Shown piece after piece: positions 33,934 through 42,239 of a DNA stretch of 64,000 nt. The notes beneath the pieces were generated by a model. That model saw nothing but the letters and a program-made list of their open reading frames with translations. It was not told the origin of the DNA and did not search any database. The position numbers and the translations under genes are program-made. Position 1 is the first letter of the stretch. Every line of letters starts with the position of its first letter. The stretch is taken from contig CBDETD010000002.1 in assembly GCA_965242805.1 (NCBI GenBank), positions 124,001 through 188,000 on the forward strand, written 5' to 3'. Origin of the DNA: JANQEU01 sp965242805. Its GTDB lineage: Bacteria > Bacteroidota > Bacteroidia > Cytophagales > Cyclobacteriaceae.

Positions 33934-36120
33934 ATGATAAGGTCAACACTATTTATTCTGTTTGGATTCACTTTTTTGGTGAGCTCTGGTCAGCACAGCA
34001 TAGCCAGAAAATGGAACGAGGTACTGCTTGAAGCAATCCGAAATGATTTTGCCAGACCAACAGTACATGCCAGAAATCTGTTTCATATTTCTGCGGCCAT
34101 GTATGACGCATGGGCTATGTATGATGATGATGCCAGGCCATATTTTGTTGGGAATTCCATTCATGGGGTCGAAATGGAACTAAAGGATTTCCCTATTCCA
34201 TCAGATATTCAAAGTGCACAGGAAGAAGCCATGAGTTACGCCTGCTACAGGCTGCTCCACCATCGATTTAAGGATTCACCCGATTTTGAGCTTACCGTTG
34301 CCCTCATTGATTCATTGTTTGGATCTTTTGGTTTTGATCCCAATTTCACTTCTGAAGACTATGAAAATGGGTCCTCTGCTGCTCTTGGAAATTACATTGC
34401 TTCCGGTATCATTGATTTTGGATTGACGGATGGTTCCCTGGAACAGTTCGATTATATAAATATTGAATACTATCCTGTTAATCCTCCACTTCTTCCGACC
34501 AGAGAAGGCTCCCAAGGGTTGGAAGATCCAAATCGATGGCAACCTTTGGCATTTGATGTCTTCATTGATCAGTCCGGTAATGAAATCCCGGGCTTGATCC
34601 CTGAATTCCTAAGTCCGGAGTGGGGAAATGTGGTGCCCTTTAGCTTGAAAACAACGGAATTGACTTTGCATCAGAAGGATGGAATCAATTGGAAGGTTTT
34701 TTATGATCCGGGCCAACCTGCCTATTTGGATGTTGATGATCCGGAGGGATCAGAGCATTATATATGGAATCATGAACTGGTTGCGCTATGGTCATCGCAT
34801 CTCGACCCCGGTGATGGGATTATATGGGATATCTCTCCCTCTGGGATTGGTAATCTGGATGTTTCCGGATTTCCAGGGACATTTGAAGAATTTCAACTTT
34901 TCTACAGTGAAGAGGATGGCGGCGATGGATCGCCTGGAAGGGAAGTAAATCCGATTACAGGACTTGCTTATGAACCTCAATTGGTCCCCCGTGGGGATTA
35001 TGCGAGGGTATTGGCTGAGTTTTGGGCTGACGGTCCTGATTCGGAGACTCCACCGGGTCACTGGTTTACAATCCTCAATTATGTTTCGGATCATCCATCT
35101 AATCAGAAAAGATTTAAGGGAGAGGGTGATGTCCTGTCTGATCTTGAATGGGATATTAAGTCTTATTTTGTCCTTGGGGGAGCCATGCATGATGCAGCTG
35201 TAGCTGCTTGGAGTGTTAAAGGATATTATGACTATGTTCGTCCTATATCTGCTATCCGATACATGGCCGATAAAGGTCAATCTTCAGATCCAAGCCTGGC
35301 CAATTACGATCCCTGGGGACTTAAACTAGTCGATGGATTGGTAGAAATTGTGGAAGTTGGCGATGAGCTAAGTGGAGATAACAATGAAAATGTAGGAAAA
35401 ATAAAATTGTATGCATGGAAAGGACCAGATTACATCCAGGATGAAACGACCGACGTAGCAGGAGTAGGATGGATATTAGCAGAAAACTGGTGGCCCTATC
35501 AAAGACCTACCTTTGTGACACCTCCTTTTGCCGGATATGTTTCCGGTCATTCCACCTTTTCGAGAGCTGCTGCCGAGGTATTGACCTTAATCACAGGAGA
35601 TGAATACTTTCCTGGAGGAATCGGTGAATTCCTTGCCAAGAAGAATGAATTCCTGGTTTTTGAGGAAGGGCCAAGTCAGGATGTCATACTCCAGTGGGCG
35701 ACCTACAGGGATGCCAGTGATCAATGCAGCCTCTCAAGGATCTGGGGTGGTATACATCCTCCAGTTGATGACATACCAGGAAGATTGATGGGTGAAATGA
35801 TCGGAAAAGATGCATTCGATCATGCCTTAAACTTTATTGAAGGAACGAATGAAATCCTTGGCAATAAGTTCAATGGAACTGGGATTTCATTGTTCCCAAA
35901 TCCTGCTTTAGACTATGTGATAATCGAATTTCCATACGAAATGATTGTAAAAAACATTGAGCTATTTGATTTGAAGGCTCAACAATTCTATCATGTGAAA
36001 TGGTATGCTATGAATGGAAATCGTATCAATATGTCAGTTATCAACTTGCTACCATCATTATACCTGTTAAAGATCCAAACTAAGGATAAAACATACACGA
36101 GAAAAATCCTTATAAGGTAG
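33934..36120 (+). CDS. T9SS-exported vanadium-haloperoxidase/PAP2-like protein
   Basis: A 728-residue protein with a signal peptide (about 1-19, SSGQ end), a helical PAP2/vanadium-chloroperoxidase-like domain, and a T9SS sorting domain at the end (about 645-728; GISLFPNPALDYVIIEFP ... LYLLKIQTKDKTYTRKILIR). Vanadate- or phosphate-pocket motifs are in the expected order: VKGYYDYVRPISAIRY (Lys and Arg; near 427), GYVSGHSTFS (Ser-Gly-His; near 537) and SRIWGGIHPPVDD (Arg and His; near 605). It could be a bromo/chloroperoxidase or an acid phosphatase; the family cannot be split by these motifs. It faces the outside of the cell. It has no tight partner. Confidence 0.82.
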   Translation: MIRSTLFILFGFTFLVSSGQHSIARKWNEVLLEAIRNDFARPTVHARNLFHISAAMYDAWAMYDDDARPYFVGNSIHGVEMELKDFPIPSDIQSAQEEAMSYACYRLLHHRFKDSPDFELTVALIDSLFGSFGFDPNFTSEDYENGSSAALGNYIASGIIDFGLTDGSLEQFDYINIEYYPVNPPLLPTREGSQGLEDPNRWQPLAFDVFIDQSGNEIPGLIPEFLSPEWGNVVPFSLKTTELTLHQKDGINWKVFYDPGQPAYLDVDDPEGSEHYIWNHELVALWSSHLDPGDGIIWDISPSGIGNLDVSGFPGTFEEFQLFYSEEDGGDGSPGREVNPITGLAYEPQLVPRGDYARVLAEFWADGPDSETPPGHWFTILNYVSDHPSNQKRFKGEGDVLSDLEWDIKSYFVLGGAMHDAAVAAWSVKGYYDYVRPISAIRYMADKGQSSDPSLANYDPWGLKLVDGLVEIVEVGDELSGDNNENVGKIKLYAWKGPDYIQDETTDVAGVGWILAENWWPYQRPTFVTPPFAGYVSGHSTFSRAAAEVLTLITGDEYFPGGIGEFLAKKNEFLVFEEGPSQDVILQWATYRDASDQCSLSRIWGGIHPPVDDIPGRLMGEMIGKDAFDHALNFIEGTNEILGNKFNGTGISLFPNPALDYVIIEFPYEMIVKNIELFDLKAQQFYHVKWYAMNGNRINMSVINLLPSLYLLKIQTKDKTYTRKILIR

Positions 36121-36127
36121 TCTTAGG

Positions 36128-36135
36128 TAGCTTTG
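36128..36135 (+). promoter_or_regulatory. Possible -7 element for the SDR-FAH operon
   Basis: TAGCTTTG exactly fits the Bacteroidota housekeeping -7 consensus TAnnTTTG. It lies 45 bp before the SDR start, in a 60-bp gap. No good TTTG was found at the -33 distance, which would fall inside the end of the preceding gene, so the assignment is tentative. Confidence 0.35.
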
Positions 36136-36180
36136 AAATTGTATTAAAACAAAGGTTCTTCATCAGGCAAATACAAACAG

Positions 36181-36948
36181 ATGTTCTTCGATCTAACAAA
36201 TAAATCAGCTATAGTCACTGGGGGTGGAAGTGGTATAGGGGCTGCTATCTCCCAAGCCCTTAGTCAACACGGAGCAAGTGTCTATATTTTTGAACGTGAC
36301 CCCAATACAGGGTCCAAAACGGAAGCTGTGATCAATAATTCCGGAGGACAAGCAAAGTTCCTTCAAGTTGATATCACGGACAATGATGAAGTAGAGAAGA
36401 CTGTGGAAGCGGTTGGAGACACAGTGGATATTTTGATCAATAATGCTGGTATTCCCCATATTGGAAATGTTGAAACTACCAGTGTTGAGGATTTTGATAG
36501 ACTCTATGAAGTGAATGTAAAAGGGGCTTTTCATTGCCTGAAAGCTGTGATTCCAAGAATGAAAACCAATGGTGGCGTAATCCTTAATATCGCATCAGTT
36601 CTATCGGTTTTGGGAGTTAGTGATCGTTTTGCCTATTCAATGAGCAAAGGAGCCATTTATACAATGACGCTTTCAGTTGCAAAGGATTACCTTGGGTACA
36701 ACATCCGTTGTAATTCGATTGCACCAGCCAGAATTCATACACCATTTGTAGATGGATATTTGTCAGATAATTACCCTGGAAGGGAGCAAGAAATGTTCGA
36801 AAACCTGTCAAAAACCCAACCCATTGGAAGAATGGGTAAACCAGAGGAAGTAGCAGCATTGGCTGTCTACCTTTGTTCGGATGAAGCATCTTTCATAACC
36901 GGAACTTGTTTTCCGATAGATGGTGGTTTTATCACACTTAATAGTTAG
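36181..36948 (+). CDS. SDR oxidoreductase, probably sugar-acid dehydrogenase
   Basis: A 255-residue classical short-chain dehydrogenase. The NAD(P) motif is TGGGSGIG (13-20) with an acidic residue at the end of strand 2 (FERD), favouring NAD. NNAG is at 87-90, and the catalytic set is S139, Y152 and K156 (YSMSK). The segment after the active site (PARIHTPFVDGYLSDNYPG ... SKTQPIGRMGKPEEVA) resembles 2-keto-3-deoxy-L-fuconate 4-dehydrogenase of the non-phosphorylative fucose route. The next gene, 3 bp downstream, is an FAH-family hydrolase that would cut the diketo product. Function is inferred from this pairing; generic 3-ketoacyl reductase activity is less likely. Confidence 0.82.
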   Translation: MFFDLTNKSAIVTGGGSGIGAAISQALSQHGASVYIFERDPNTGSKTEAVINNSGGQAKFLQVDITDNDEVEKTVEAVGDTVDILINNAGIPHIGNVETTSVEDFDRLYEVNVKGAFHCLKAVIPRMKTNGGVILNIASVLSVLGVSDRFAYSMSKGAIYTMTLSVAKDYLGYNIRCNSIAPARIHTPFVDGYLSDNYPGREQEMFENLSKTQPIGRMGKPEEVAALAVYLCSDEASFITGTCFPIDGGFITLNS

Positions 36949-36951
36949 TCA

Positions 36952-37797
36952 ATGAAATTATTTAGATATCGAAAAAATGACAAAACTTTCCCCGGAGTCG
37001 CTATCAATGATACCCATTACGACCTTTCCGAACATTTTCACGATATAGACAGGGACTTCTTTGAGGAGGGTGGTTTGGAAAAAGTCAGGGTGATCATGAA
37101 TAATGGAGGACTACCACCAATTGAAGAACCCGCATTTGATGCGGTGATCTACAGACCTGGGAAAATAGTTTGCATAGGTCTTAATTATTTGAAACATGCA
37201 GAGGAGAGTGGCATGCCCATTCCCACGGAGCCTGTGCTTTTTTTTAAATCAACATCCAGTATTTGTGGCCCTTTTGATAATGTTATTATCCCCAGAAACA
37301 GTAAAAAAACGGATTGGGAAGTGGAATTAGCAATTGTCATTGGAAGAAAGTGTTCCTACATTTCTGAAGAACAGGTCGTAGATCATATTGCTGGATATGT
37401 CCTTCACAATGACATAAGCGAAAGGGAGTTCCAACTTGAAAAAGGAGGACAATGGGTAAAGGGTAAAAGCTGCGATACTTTCGCCCCTTTGGGGCCGTAT
37501 ATTGTTACCACAGACGAAATAAATGACCCCAATTCACTGGATCTCTGGTTAAAAGTCAATGACGAGATGGTGCAAAATGGTAATACTTCAGACTTCATTT
37601 TCAACGTGCAAACCTCAATTTCATACATTTCGCAATTTATGACGCTTGAACCGGGTGATATTGTATCCACCGGAACTCCCAAAGGGGTGGGATTAGGGTT
37701 TGATCCGCCAAGGTATCTAAAACCTGGTGATGTGATGGAGCTAGGAGTGGAGGGCTTGGGTACCTCCAGGCAAGAAGTAATAGCTTATGAGGACTGA
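36952..37797 (+). CDS. Fumarylacetoacetate hydrolase family protein
   Basis: A 281-residue enzyme of the FAH superfamily. GLNYLKHAEESG (76-87) is the loop before the active site. Metal ligands are E123 and E125 (DWEVELAIVIG) and D154 (HNDISERE), and GDIVSTGTPKGVG closes the pocket. Members cleave C-C bonds in diketo-acids or act on oxaloacetate and acylpyruvates. Directly following an SDR of the fuconate-dehydrogenase type, it is likely a 2,4-diketo-3-deoxy-sugar-acid hydrolase, giving pyruvate and a hydroxyacid such as lactate. The stop overlaps the end of a convergent TPR gene by 13 bp. Confidence 0.82.
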   Translation: MKLFRYRKNDKTFPGVAINDTHYDLSEHFHDIDRDFFEEGGLEKVRVIMNNGGLPPIEEPAFDAVIYRPGKIVCIGLNYLKHAEESGMPIPTEPVLFFKSTSSICGPFDNVIIPRNSKKTDWEVELAIVIGRKCSYISEEQVVDHIAGYVLHNDISEREFQLEKGGQWVKGKSCDTFAPLGPYIVTTDEINDPNSLDLWLKVNDEMVQNGNTSDFIFNVQTSISYISQFMTLEPGDIVSTGTPKGVGLGFDPPRYLKPGDVMELGVEGLGTSRQEVIAYED

Positions 37798-38816
37798 ATA
37801 TCAGGGAAATTCATCCTTGCCATGATGTCCTTGAAACGCGGGTCACTTCTAATGGGATCCATCCAGGGTTCAACCTGAATGAAAATCAAAAACCATGAAT
37901 TCTCGTCGTATGCTTGTTCCAGTAAAGCAAGTGCTTCATCATATTCACCCAGGCCGATATGGATAAATGCACGTTGAACCGAAGGGACGTATCTCCCTGA
38001 AGCTGCCGTTTTTGAATAGAAATCAGCTAGTTTCTTGCCTTCCGATTTATTTCCCCCTAATCCAAGAGCATGCCCCAATCCTCCGCCAACTTCCGCCAAT
38101 CCATTTGAAAGGTCAAAAGCTTTGTAATAGGTTTCGATGGATTCTTCGTAATCTTTCAATTCACAATATGCCATTCCCAACCAGTCATAACCCCATGCCG
38201 CTGTCGGATCAGATTCTACTTCCTCAATCATAAGATCCCGAAGTTCTTCGTTTCTCCTGGCAAAATAATAAAGCGAACCTCTCCCGATACGATAGTCCTG
38301 TTTTGGATCCATCGTGTATATAGTGTCGGATTGGGCAATGGCCCCATCAAAATCACCCATAGCTGATAACCAAAGCGAATACCAATGTCGTGCATTTAGA
38401 TTTTCGGGGTCTATGGAAATGCTTTTTTCAAATGCTTCCCTTGATTCAGACCATTTCCAATCGAGGAAATTCAGGATTCCCCGGATCTTGTAAGATCCGC
38501 TACTTACGGAGTCAAGTTTCAAAACGCTACCGAAAACTTCTTTGGCCTTGGGAATGGTTTCGTCCCGGGATAGAAATCCGAATATGTAAAGAATTACTTG
38601 TGTCTCCGCATAGGCCAAAAGAGCTTCAGAATTAGTAGAGTCCGTGGATATTTGCTTCGCATAGCCTTCCAGCAGGCTTTCCCATTCCAATTTGTGGGTG
38701 TCCCCCAAAGCAGCCATTACCCTTTCATCTATCCTGGACTTACTTTTGGAACAACCAAATACCATTAAGAAAATTGCCAGAAAACATGTGTAAACAGAGA
38801 TCCTATTTCTATCCAT
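37785..38816 (-). CDS. TPR-repeat lipoprotein
   Basis: A 343-residue lipoprotein with signal ending LMVFGC (Cys22). It consists of tetratricopeptide-like helix pairs, for example SRDETIPKAKEVFGSVLKLD, SREAFEKSISIDPENLNARH, AIAQSDTIYTMDP and EESIETYYKAFDLSNGLAEV. Such proteins bind other proteins at the periplasmic or outer membrane face. No partner is encoded tightly beside it; it is convergent with the FAH gene and divergent from the GAF kinase. Function unknown. Confidence 0.8.
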   Translation of the reverse strand: MDRNRISVYTCFLAIFLMVFGCSKSKSRIDERVMAALGDTHKLEWESLLEGYAKQISTDSTNSEALLAYAETQVILYIFGFLSRDETIPKAKEVFGSVLKLDSVSSGSYKIRGILNFLDWKWSESREAFEKSISIDPENLNARHWYSLWLSAMGDFDGAIAQSDTIYTMDPKQDYRIGRGSLYYFARRNEELRDLMIEEVESDPTAAWGYDWLGMAYCELKDYEESIETYYKAFDLSNGLAEVGGGLGHALGLGGNKSEGKKLADFYSKTAASGRYVPSVQRAFIHIGLGEYDEALALLEQAYDENSWFLIFIQVEPWMDPIRSDPRFKDIMARMNFPDIQSS

Positions 38817-38952
38817 TGGATTAATTCTATTTTATACAAATACAACAGTGGAAGATGTAAGGATGATCAACGTAAAGAATTCAATTCAGAAGTTGTTATA
38901 GACGATCATGCGAACAATATTCCGTTTCATAGATTATCCCTTTTGAATCATT

Positions 38953-38974
38953 ACAACAATTGGTAAATTGTTGT
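38953..38974. promoter_or_regulatory. Perfect 9-bp inverted repeat with 4-nt centre
   Basis: ACAACAATT (38953-38961), GGTA, AATTGTTGT (38966-38974) form a perfect palindromic site in the 213-bp gap between the TPR gene and the GAF histidine kinase. As RNA it would be a stable 9-bp hairpin with a tetraloop, but it is followed by CCCC rather than T's. A dimeric repressor or activator operator is the likeliest role. The rest of the gap shows nothing else clear. Confidence 0.45.
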
Positions 38975-39029
38975 CCCCACCAGTATTTGAGATATTAGAT
39001 GTAGTGTGACCAGGTAAACTAAAACAACT

Positions 39030-40235
39030 ATGAATTACCCGCAGTTTGTGGATAATCAAACCTACTATTCCATGGACACGTCACGGACGGAACTCCAGCA
39101 GCTGGTAGGTCTTTCAAACAATCTTAAGAAGATCCATCTTCTGACCACATCCAATTTTCGTGATTTTGATCAATTGATACAAGAATACCTGAAAACCGGA
39201 TTGGAGATTTTCAATATGAAGATTGGGATTGTTTCACGAATTGATGAGAATGATTATATCATTTGTAATGCAATTTCTCCCGAGGACGCTATTAAAAAAG
39301 ATGATGTATTCCCTTTGGAGGACACCTATTGTCGGGAGGTTTTCCATAGCAAGGCGGTATTAGGGTTTCCTCATGTCGGAGGAATGAATGAAATGAAAGA
39401 TCATCCAGTTTATCAAAATATGAAGCTGGAATCCTACATTTCGGCGCCAATATATTCTAATGGAGTTCTTTTCGGGACCTTGAATTTCACCTCAACCATT
39501 CCAAGAAAGTATGGGTTTTCAGAGCATGAAAGAGATCTCATCTCGTTAATGGCAAACTCAATTGGGAGCTTTTTGGAACTCAATCAGAAAGAATCTGAAC
39601 TTATTGCAGCTAATGATCGATTGAAAAGGCTAGTTGGCTATGTCGCCCATGATTTGAGAAACCCTCTTAGTTCAATTCATGGCTTGGCTTCATTCGTAAA
39701 TAGGGGGGACGAGCAGCAAAGACTTCAAATATCTAAGTATATTCAAAATTCCGCTGAAAATGCGTTGGAGATGGTTCATACGATTCTTGAAACGGCAGCG
39801 ATGGGAACAGGAAAAATTGAATTGAAGAAAACCAATGCTGATTTTTCAGAACTGATCTCTTCGGTAAAAGGCCAATTTTCAGACTCCATTGATGAAAAAA
39901 ATATACGTTTTGAACTCAATTGTGTGCAAGGTCTGATCGTGGAGATAGATCCATCAAGAATGGAGCAAGTGTTGACAAATCTGTATTCCAACGCCATTAA
40001 ATTCACCCCGGATGGTGGTGTGATATCGACAACTGTTTCGAGATCAGACCTGGGGATGATTGACTTCATGATTTCCAACGAAATGGAGGAAGCGCGGACA
40101 GAGAAACAAATCAGGGACCATGAGAAATCTGTAGGGTTTGGACAGGATATCGTCAGGGAAATTCTAAAACTCCACGATTCGGAACTTAAAATTTTGGAAA
40201 CAGGCAAAGAATATAAGGCTTCGTTTTCAATTTGA
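39030..40235 (+). CDS. Cytoplasmic GAF histidine kinase with degenerate ATP lid
   Basis: A 401-residue soluble sensor kinase. A GAF domain (about 35-185; DTYCREVFHSKAVLGFPHVGG, ISAPIYSNGVLFGTLNF) is followed by HisKA with the phospho-acceptor H207 (VAHDLRNPLSS), then a HATPase_c domain with a normal N box (NLYSNAIKF). The G1 box (D-x-G-x-G) is missing: around 349-355 the sequence reads ISNEMEEARTEKQ. The G2 part is reduced to GFGQDIVREIL. ATP binding may therefore be weak or regulated. No membrane segment is seen and no response regulator adjoins it. It may sense a small ligand or act as a signalling partner. Confidence 0.85.
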   Translation: MNYPQFVDNQTYYSMDTSRTELQQLVGLSNNLKKIHLLTTSNFRDFDQLIQEYLKTGLEIFNMKIGIVSRIDENDYIICNAISPEDAIKKDDVFPLEDTYCREVFHSKAVLGFPHVGGMNEMKDHPVYQNMKLESYISAPIYSNGVLFGTLNFTSTIPRKYGFSEHERDLISLMANSIGSFLELNQKESELIAANDRLKRLVGYVAHDLRNPLSSIHGLASFVNRGDEQQRLQISKYIQNSAENALEMVHTILETAAMGTGKIELKKTNADFSELISSVKGQFSDSIDEKNIRFELNCVQGLIVEIDPSRMEQVLTNLYSNAIKFTPDGGVISTTVSRSDLGMIDFMISNEMEEARTEKQIRDHEKSVGFGQDIVREILKLHDSELKILETGKEYKASFSI

Positions 40236-40378
40236 CCATATTTCTTCATGTGTACTGTATGACACTTATCAATTGACCTTTTAAGGGAAGTCATTACTCT
40301 GGGAAGGGTCACTAGTTAAATTCCGTATCAAGATTTAAGGTGTACGTTTCTATTGACTAAAGCTTAAATATCATTGAT

Positions 40379-42223
40379 TTGAGACCCATTTTCATATGCT
40401 TCTTTTTGACGATGATCACACCTTCATATTCCCAGGTAAATAGTTGGGATGAAACCAGGAACAATGGATCCGGAGTGCTCAAAGTAATATATTCTGAAAA
40501 TAGCCCTTTCATTTTTGAAGATACCCAGGGCAGTTTGCAAGGAATAGAATACGAACTCCTTCTGGACTTCAGGAAATTCATCAATGACAAATACAGCGCA
40601 AATGTTTCCATCCAATGGGAACACATGAACTCATTCGAATCACTGTATGACAAACTGAAGTCGTCGGATGAACCAATACTTGGGATTGCTTCACTTTCCA
40701 TTATTGACAAGCGAAGGGATGAGATAAATTTCAGTGATCCTTACCTACCTGATATTGAGGTTATTGTTTCAAGTGGGAACCTACCCAAAGCGAGCAACCT
40801 CAAGGAGTTTTCTCGTATAATCAAAGGTGCTCAGGCAATTGCAGTTCACAATTCAACCTTCGAGCAAAACATATTGGATCTCAAGCAGGATTATTTCCCA
40901 GGAATTTACATGCATTATGTCTCGGATGTTGACATGCTCCTGGCTGAAATATCCAGGAATGATGACCTGTGGGGATATGTATCACTTCCAAACTATTTGA
41001 CATTCTACCGAAAAGATAAGAACATTAACCGTCAGAGGTTTTTTGTGGTTGAAAATCAGGGGCTGGCAATTGGAGGGACCTTTGCTTCTGATTGGCAAAT
41101 ACCCCTAAATGAATACTTAGAAACTGAAAGATTTCAGTCCACCATTGATCGATTAGTGAACAAACACCTTGGAGGAACTTTTCAAAGTGTTGTTTGGTCT
41201 ATTTCAAGGCAACAGGATGACCAGTCCGCCGAAGCTATGGCAAGTCGTGAGGTTGGTGTTTTGACGCTCGAAAGAGAACTTCAGGAGCTGCAGATTCATC
41301 AGGATGAACTTAAACTAAAAAACCAGAATCTGATCATCATATTAGAGATCGTTGTTTTGGGTATTGTTTTATTGGCCTTGTTCGTAGTTTATCGAATGAT
41401 GCGTTTGAAAAGCTTGTCAAACCGGAAATTGAATGAGAAAAACGAACAGATCGAACTACAGGCTACTCATTTGCAGAATGCTTATGAAGAAATCCAAAGG
41501 ATCAATTCATTTATTGAACAACAGAATGAAGAATTGATTGCCCTAAACAAGGAGAAAAACGACTTAATTGACATTGTGGTACATGATCTCAAGAATCCAT
41601 TGACCAGTGCTATTAGTGTTGCAGAATTATTTCGTGAGGAGACGAATATTGCTACTGGTCATAAAGAATACCTGTATCTAATATCCAAAAGCCTTCAGCG
41701 CATGAGGGATCTGGTGGGAAGGATCCTGGACATCAAACTTCTCGATCCGGAGAAACTGGAATTTCAAATGAAGAAAACGGATCTGAAACCAATAATCCAG
41801 CAAGTGATTGATGATATGTATGTTCAATCAGAACGAAAACAAATAGTCATCAAACATGAATTGTGTTCAGGATACGCTGAGGTTGATGAGAAGCTATTCC
41901 GTCAGATTGCAGAAAACTTGGTTTCAAATGCAATCAAATTCTCACATCCAAATTCAGATGTCCGTATTGAAAGTTTTCAAAAGGGAAGTTTTATGGTCTT
42001 TCAGGTTGCAGATGATGGTCAGGGATTGACTGAGGAAGATCAGAAAAAGCTGTTTGGGAAGTTCCAGAAATTAAGTGCCAGTCCAACAGGAGGTGAGGTT
42101 TCAACAGGATTAGGGTTGTACATTGTTAAAAAGTATGTTGATGCAATGAACGGGGCCATTTCAGTCAGAAGTGAGGAAGGGAAAGGAACTAAGTTCTCGG
42201 TAAAGTTCCGAAAGGCCAGTTAA
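40379..42223 (+). CDS. Periplasmic-binding-domain histidine kinase
   Basis: A 614-residue sensor. Signal peptide (about 1-18), an SBP_bac_3 type solute-binding domain (about 32-265; GSLQGIEYELLLDF, ASLSIIDKRRDEINFSDPYL), one membrane helix (about 318-340), a coiled-coil linker, HisKA with H402 (DIVVHDLKNPLTS) and a complete HATPase_c. The ATPase shows NLVSNAIKF, DDGQG at 546-550 and GLGL at 577-580. It detects an amino-acid-like or other small ligand outside the inner membrane. The start is TTG at 40379, since an in-frame stop lies 19 bp upstream and a later ATG would cut the signal peptide. The stop is 16 bp from the next ATG, a cyclase gene. Confidence 0.85.
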   Translation: MRPIFICFFLTMITPSYSQVNSWDETRNNGSGVLKVIYSENSPFIFEDTQGSLQGIEYELLLDFRKFINDKYSANVSIQWEHMNSFESLYDKLKSSDEPILGIASLSIIDKRRDEINFSDPYLPDIEVIVSSGNLPKASNLKEFSRIIKGAQAIAVHNSTFEQNILDLKQDYFPGIYMHYVSDVDMLLAEISRNDDLWGYVSLPNYLTFYRKDKNINRQRFFVVENQGLAIGGTFASDWQIPLNEYLETERFQSTIDRLVNKHLGGTFQSVVWSISRQQDDQSAEAMASREVGVLTLERELQELQIHQDELKLKNQNLIIILEIVVLGIVLLALFVVYRMMRLKSLSNRKLNEKNEQIELQATHLQNAYEEIQRINSFIEQQNEELIALNKEKNDLIDIVVHDLKNPLTSAISVAELFREETNIATGHKEYLYLISKSLQRMRDLVGRILDIKLLDPEKLEFQMKKTDLKPIIQQVIDDMYVQSERKQIVIKHELCSGYAEVDEKLFRQIAENLVSNAIKFSHPNSDVRIESFQKGSFMVFQVADDGQGLTEEDQKKLFGKFQKLSASPTGGEVSTGLGLYIVKKYVDAMNGAISVRSEEGKGTKFSVKFRKAS

Positions 42224-42239
42224 ATTACGACTACTCTTA

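Noticed and set aside
34792..35280. 162-residue minus-strand frame inside the haloperoxidase-like gene
   Set aside because: Antisense shadow of a well-supported gene; its translation has no domain features.
39776..40312. 178-residue minus-strand frame opposite the GAF kinase
   Set aside because: Mirrors the HATPase coding region and has no motif of its own.
40236..40378. Terminator or promoter between the two histidine kinases
   Set aside because: Only a weak CCTTTTAAGG symmetry is present; no TAnnTTTG element or T-tailed hairpin was found.
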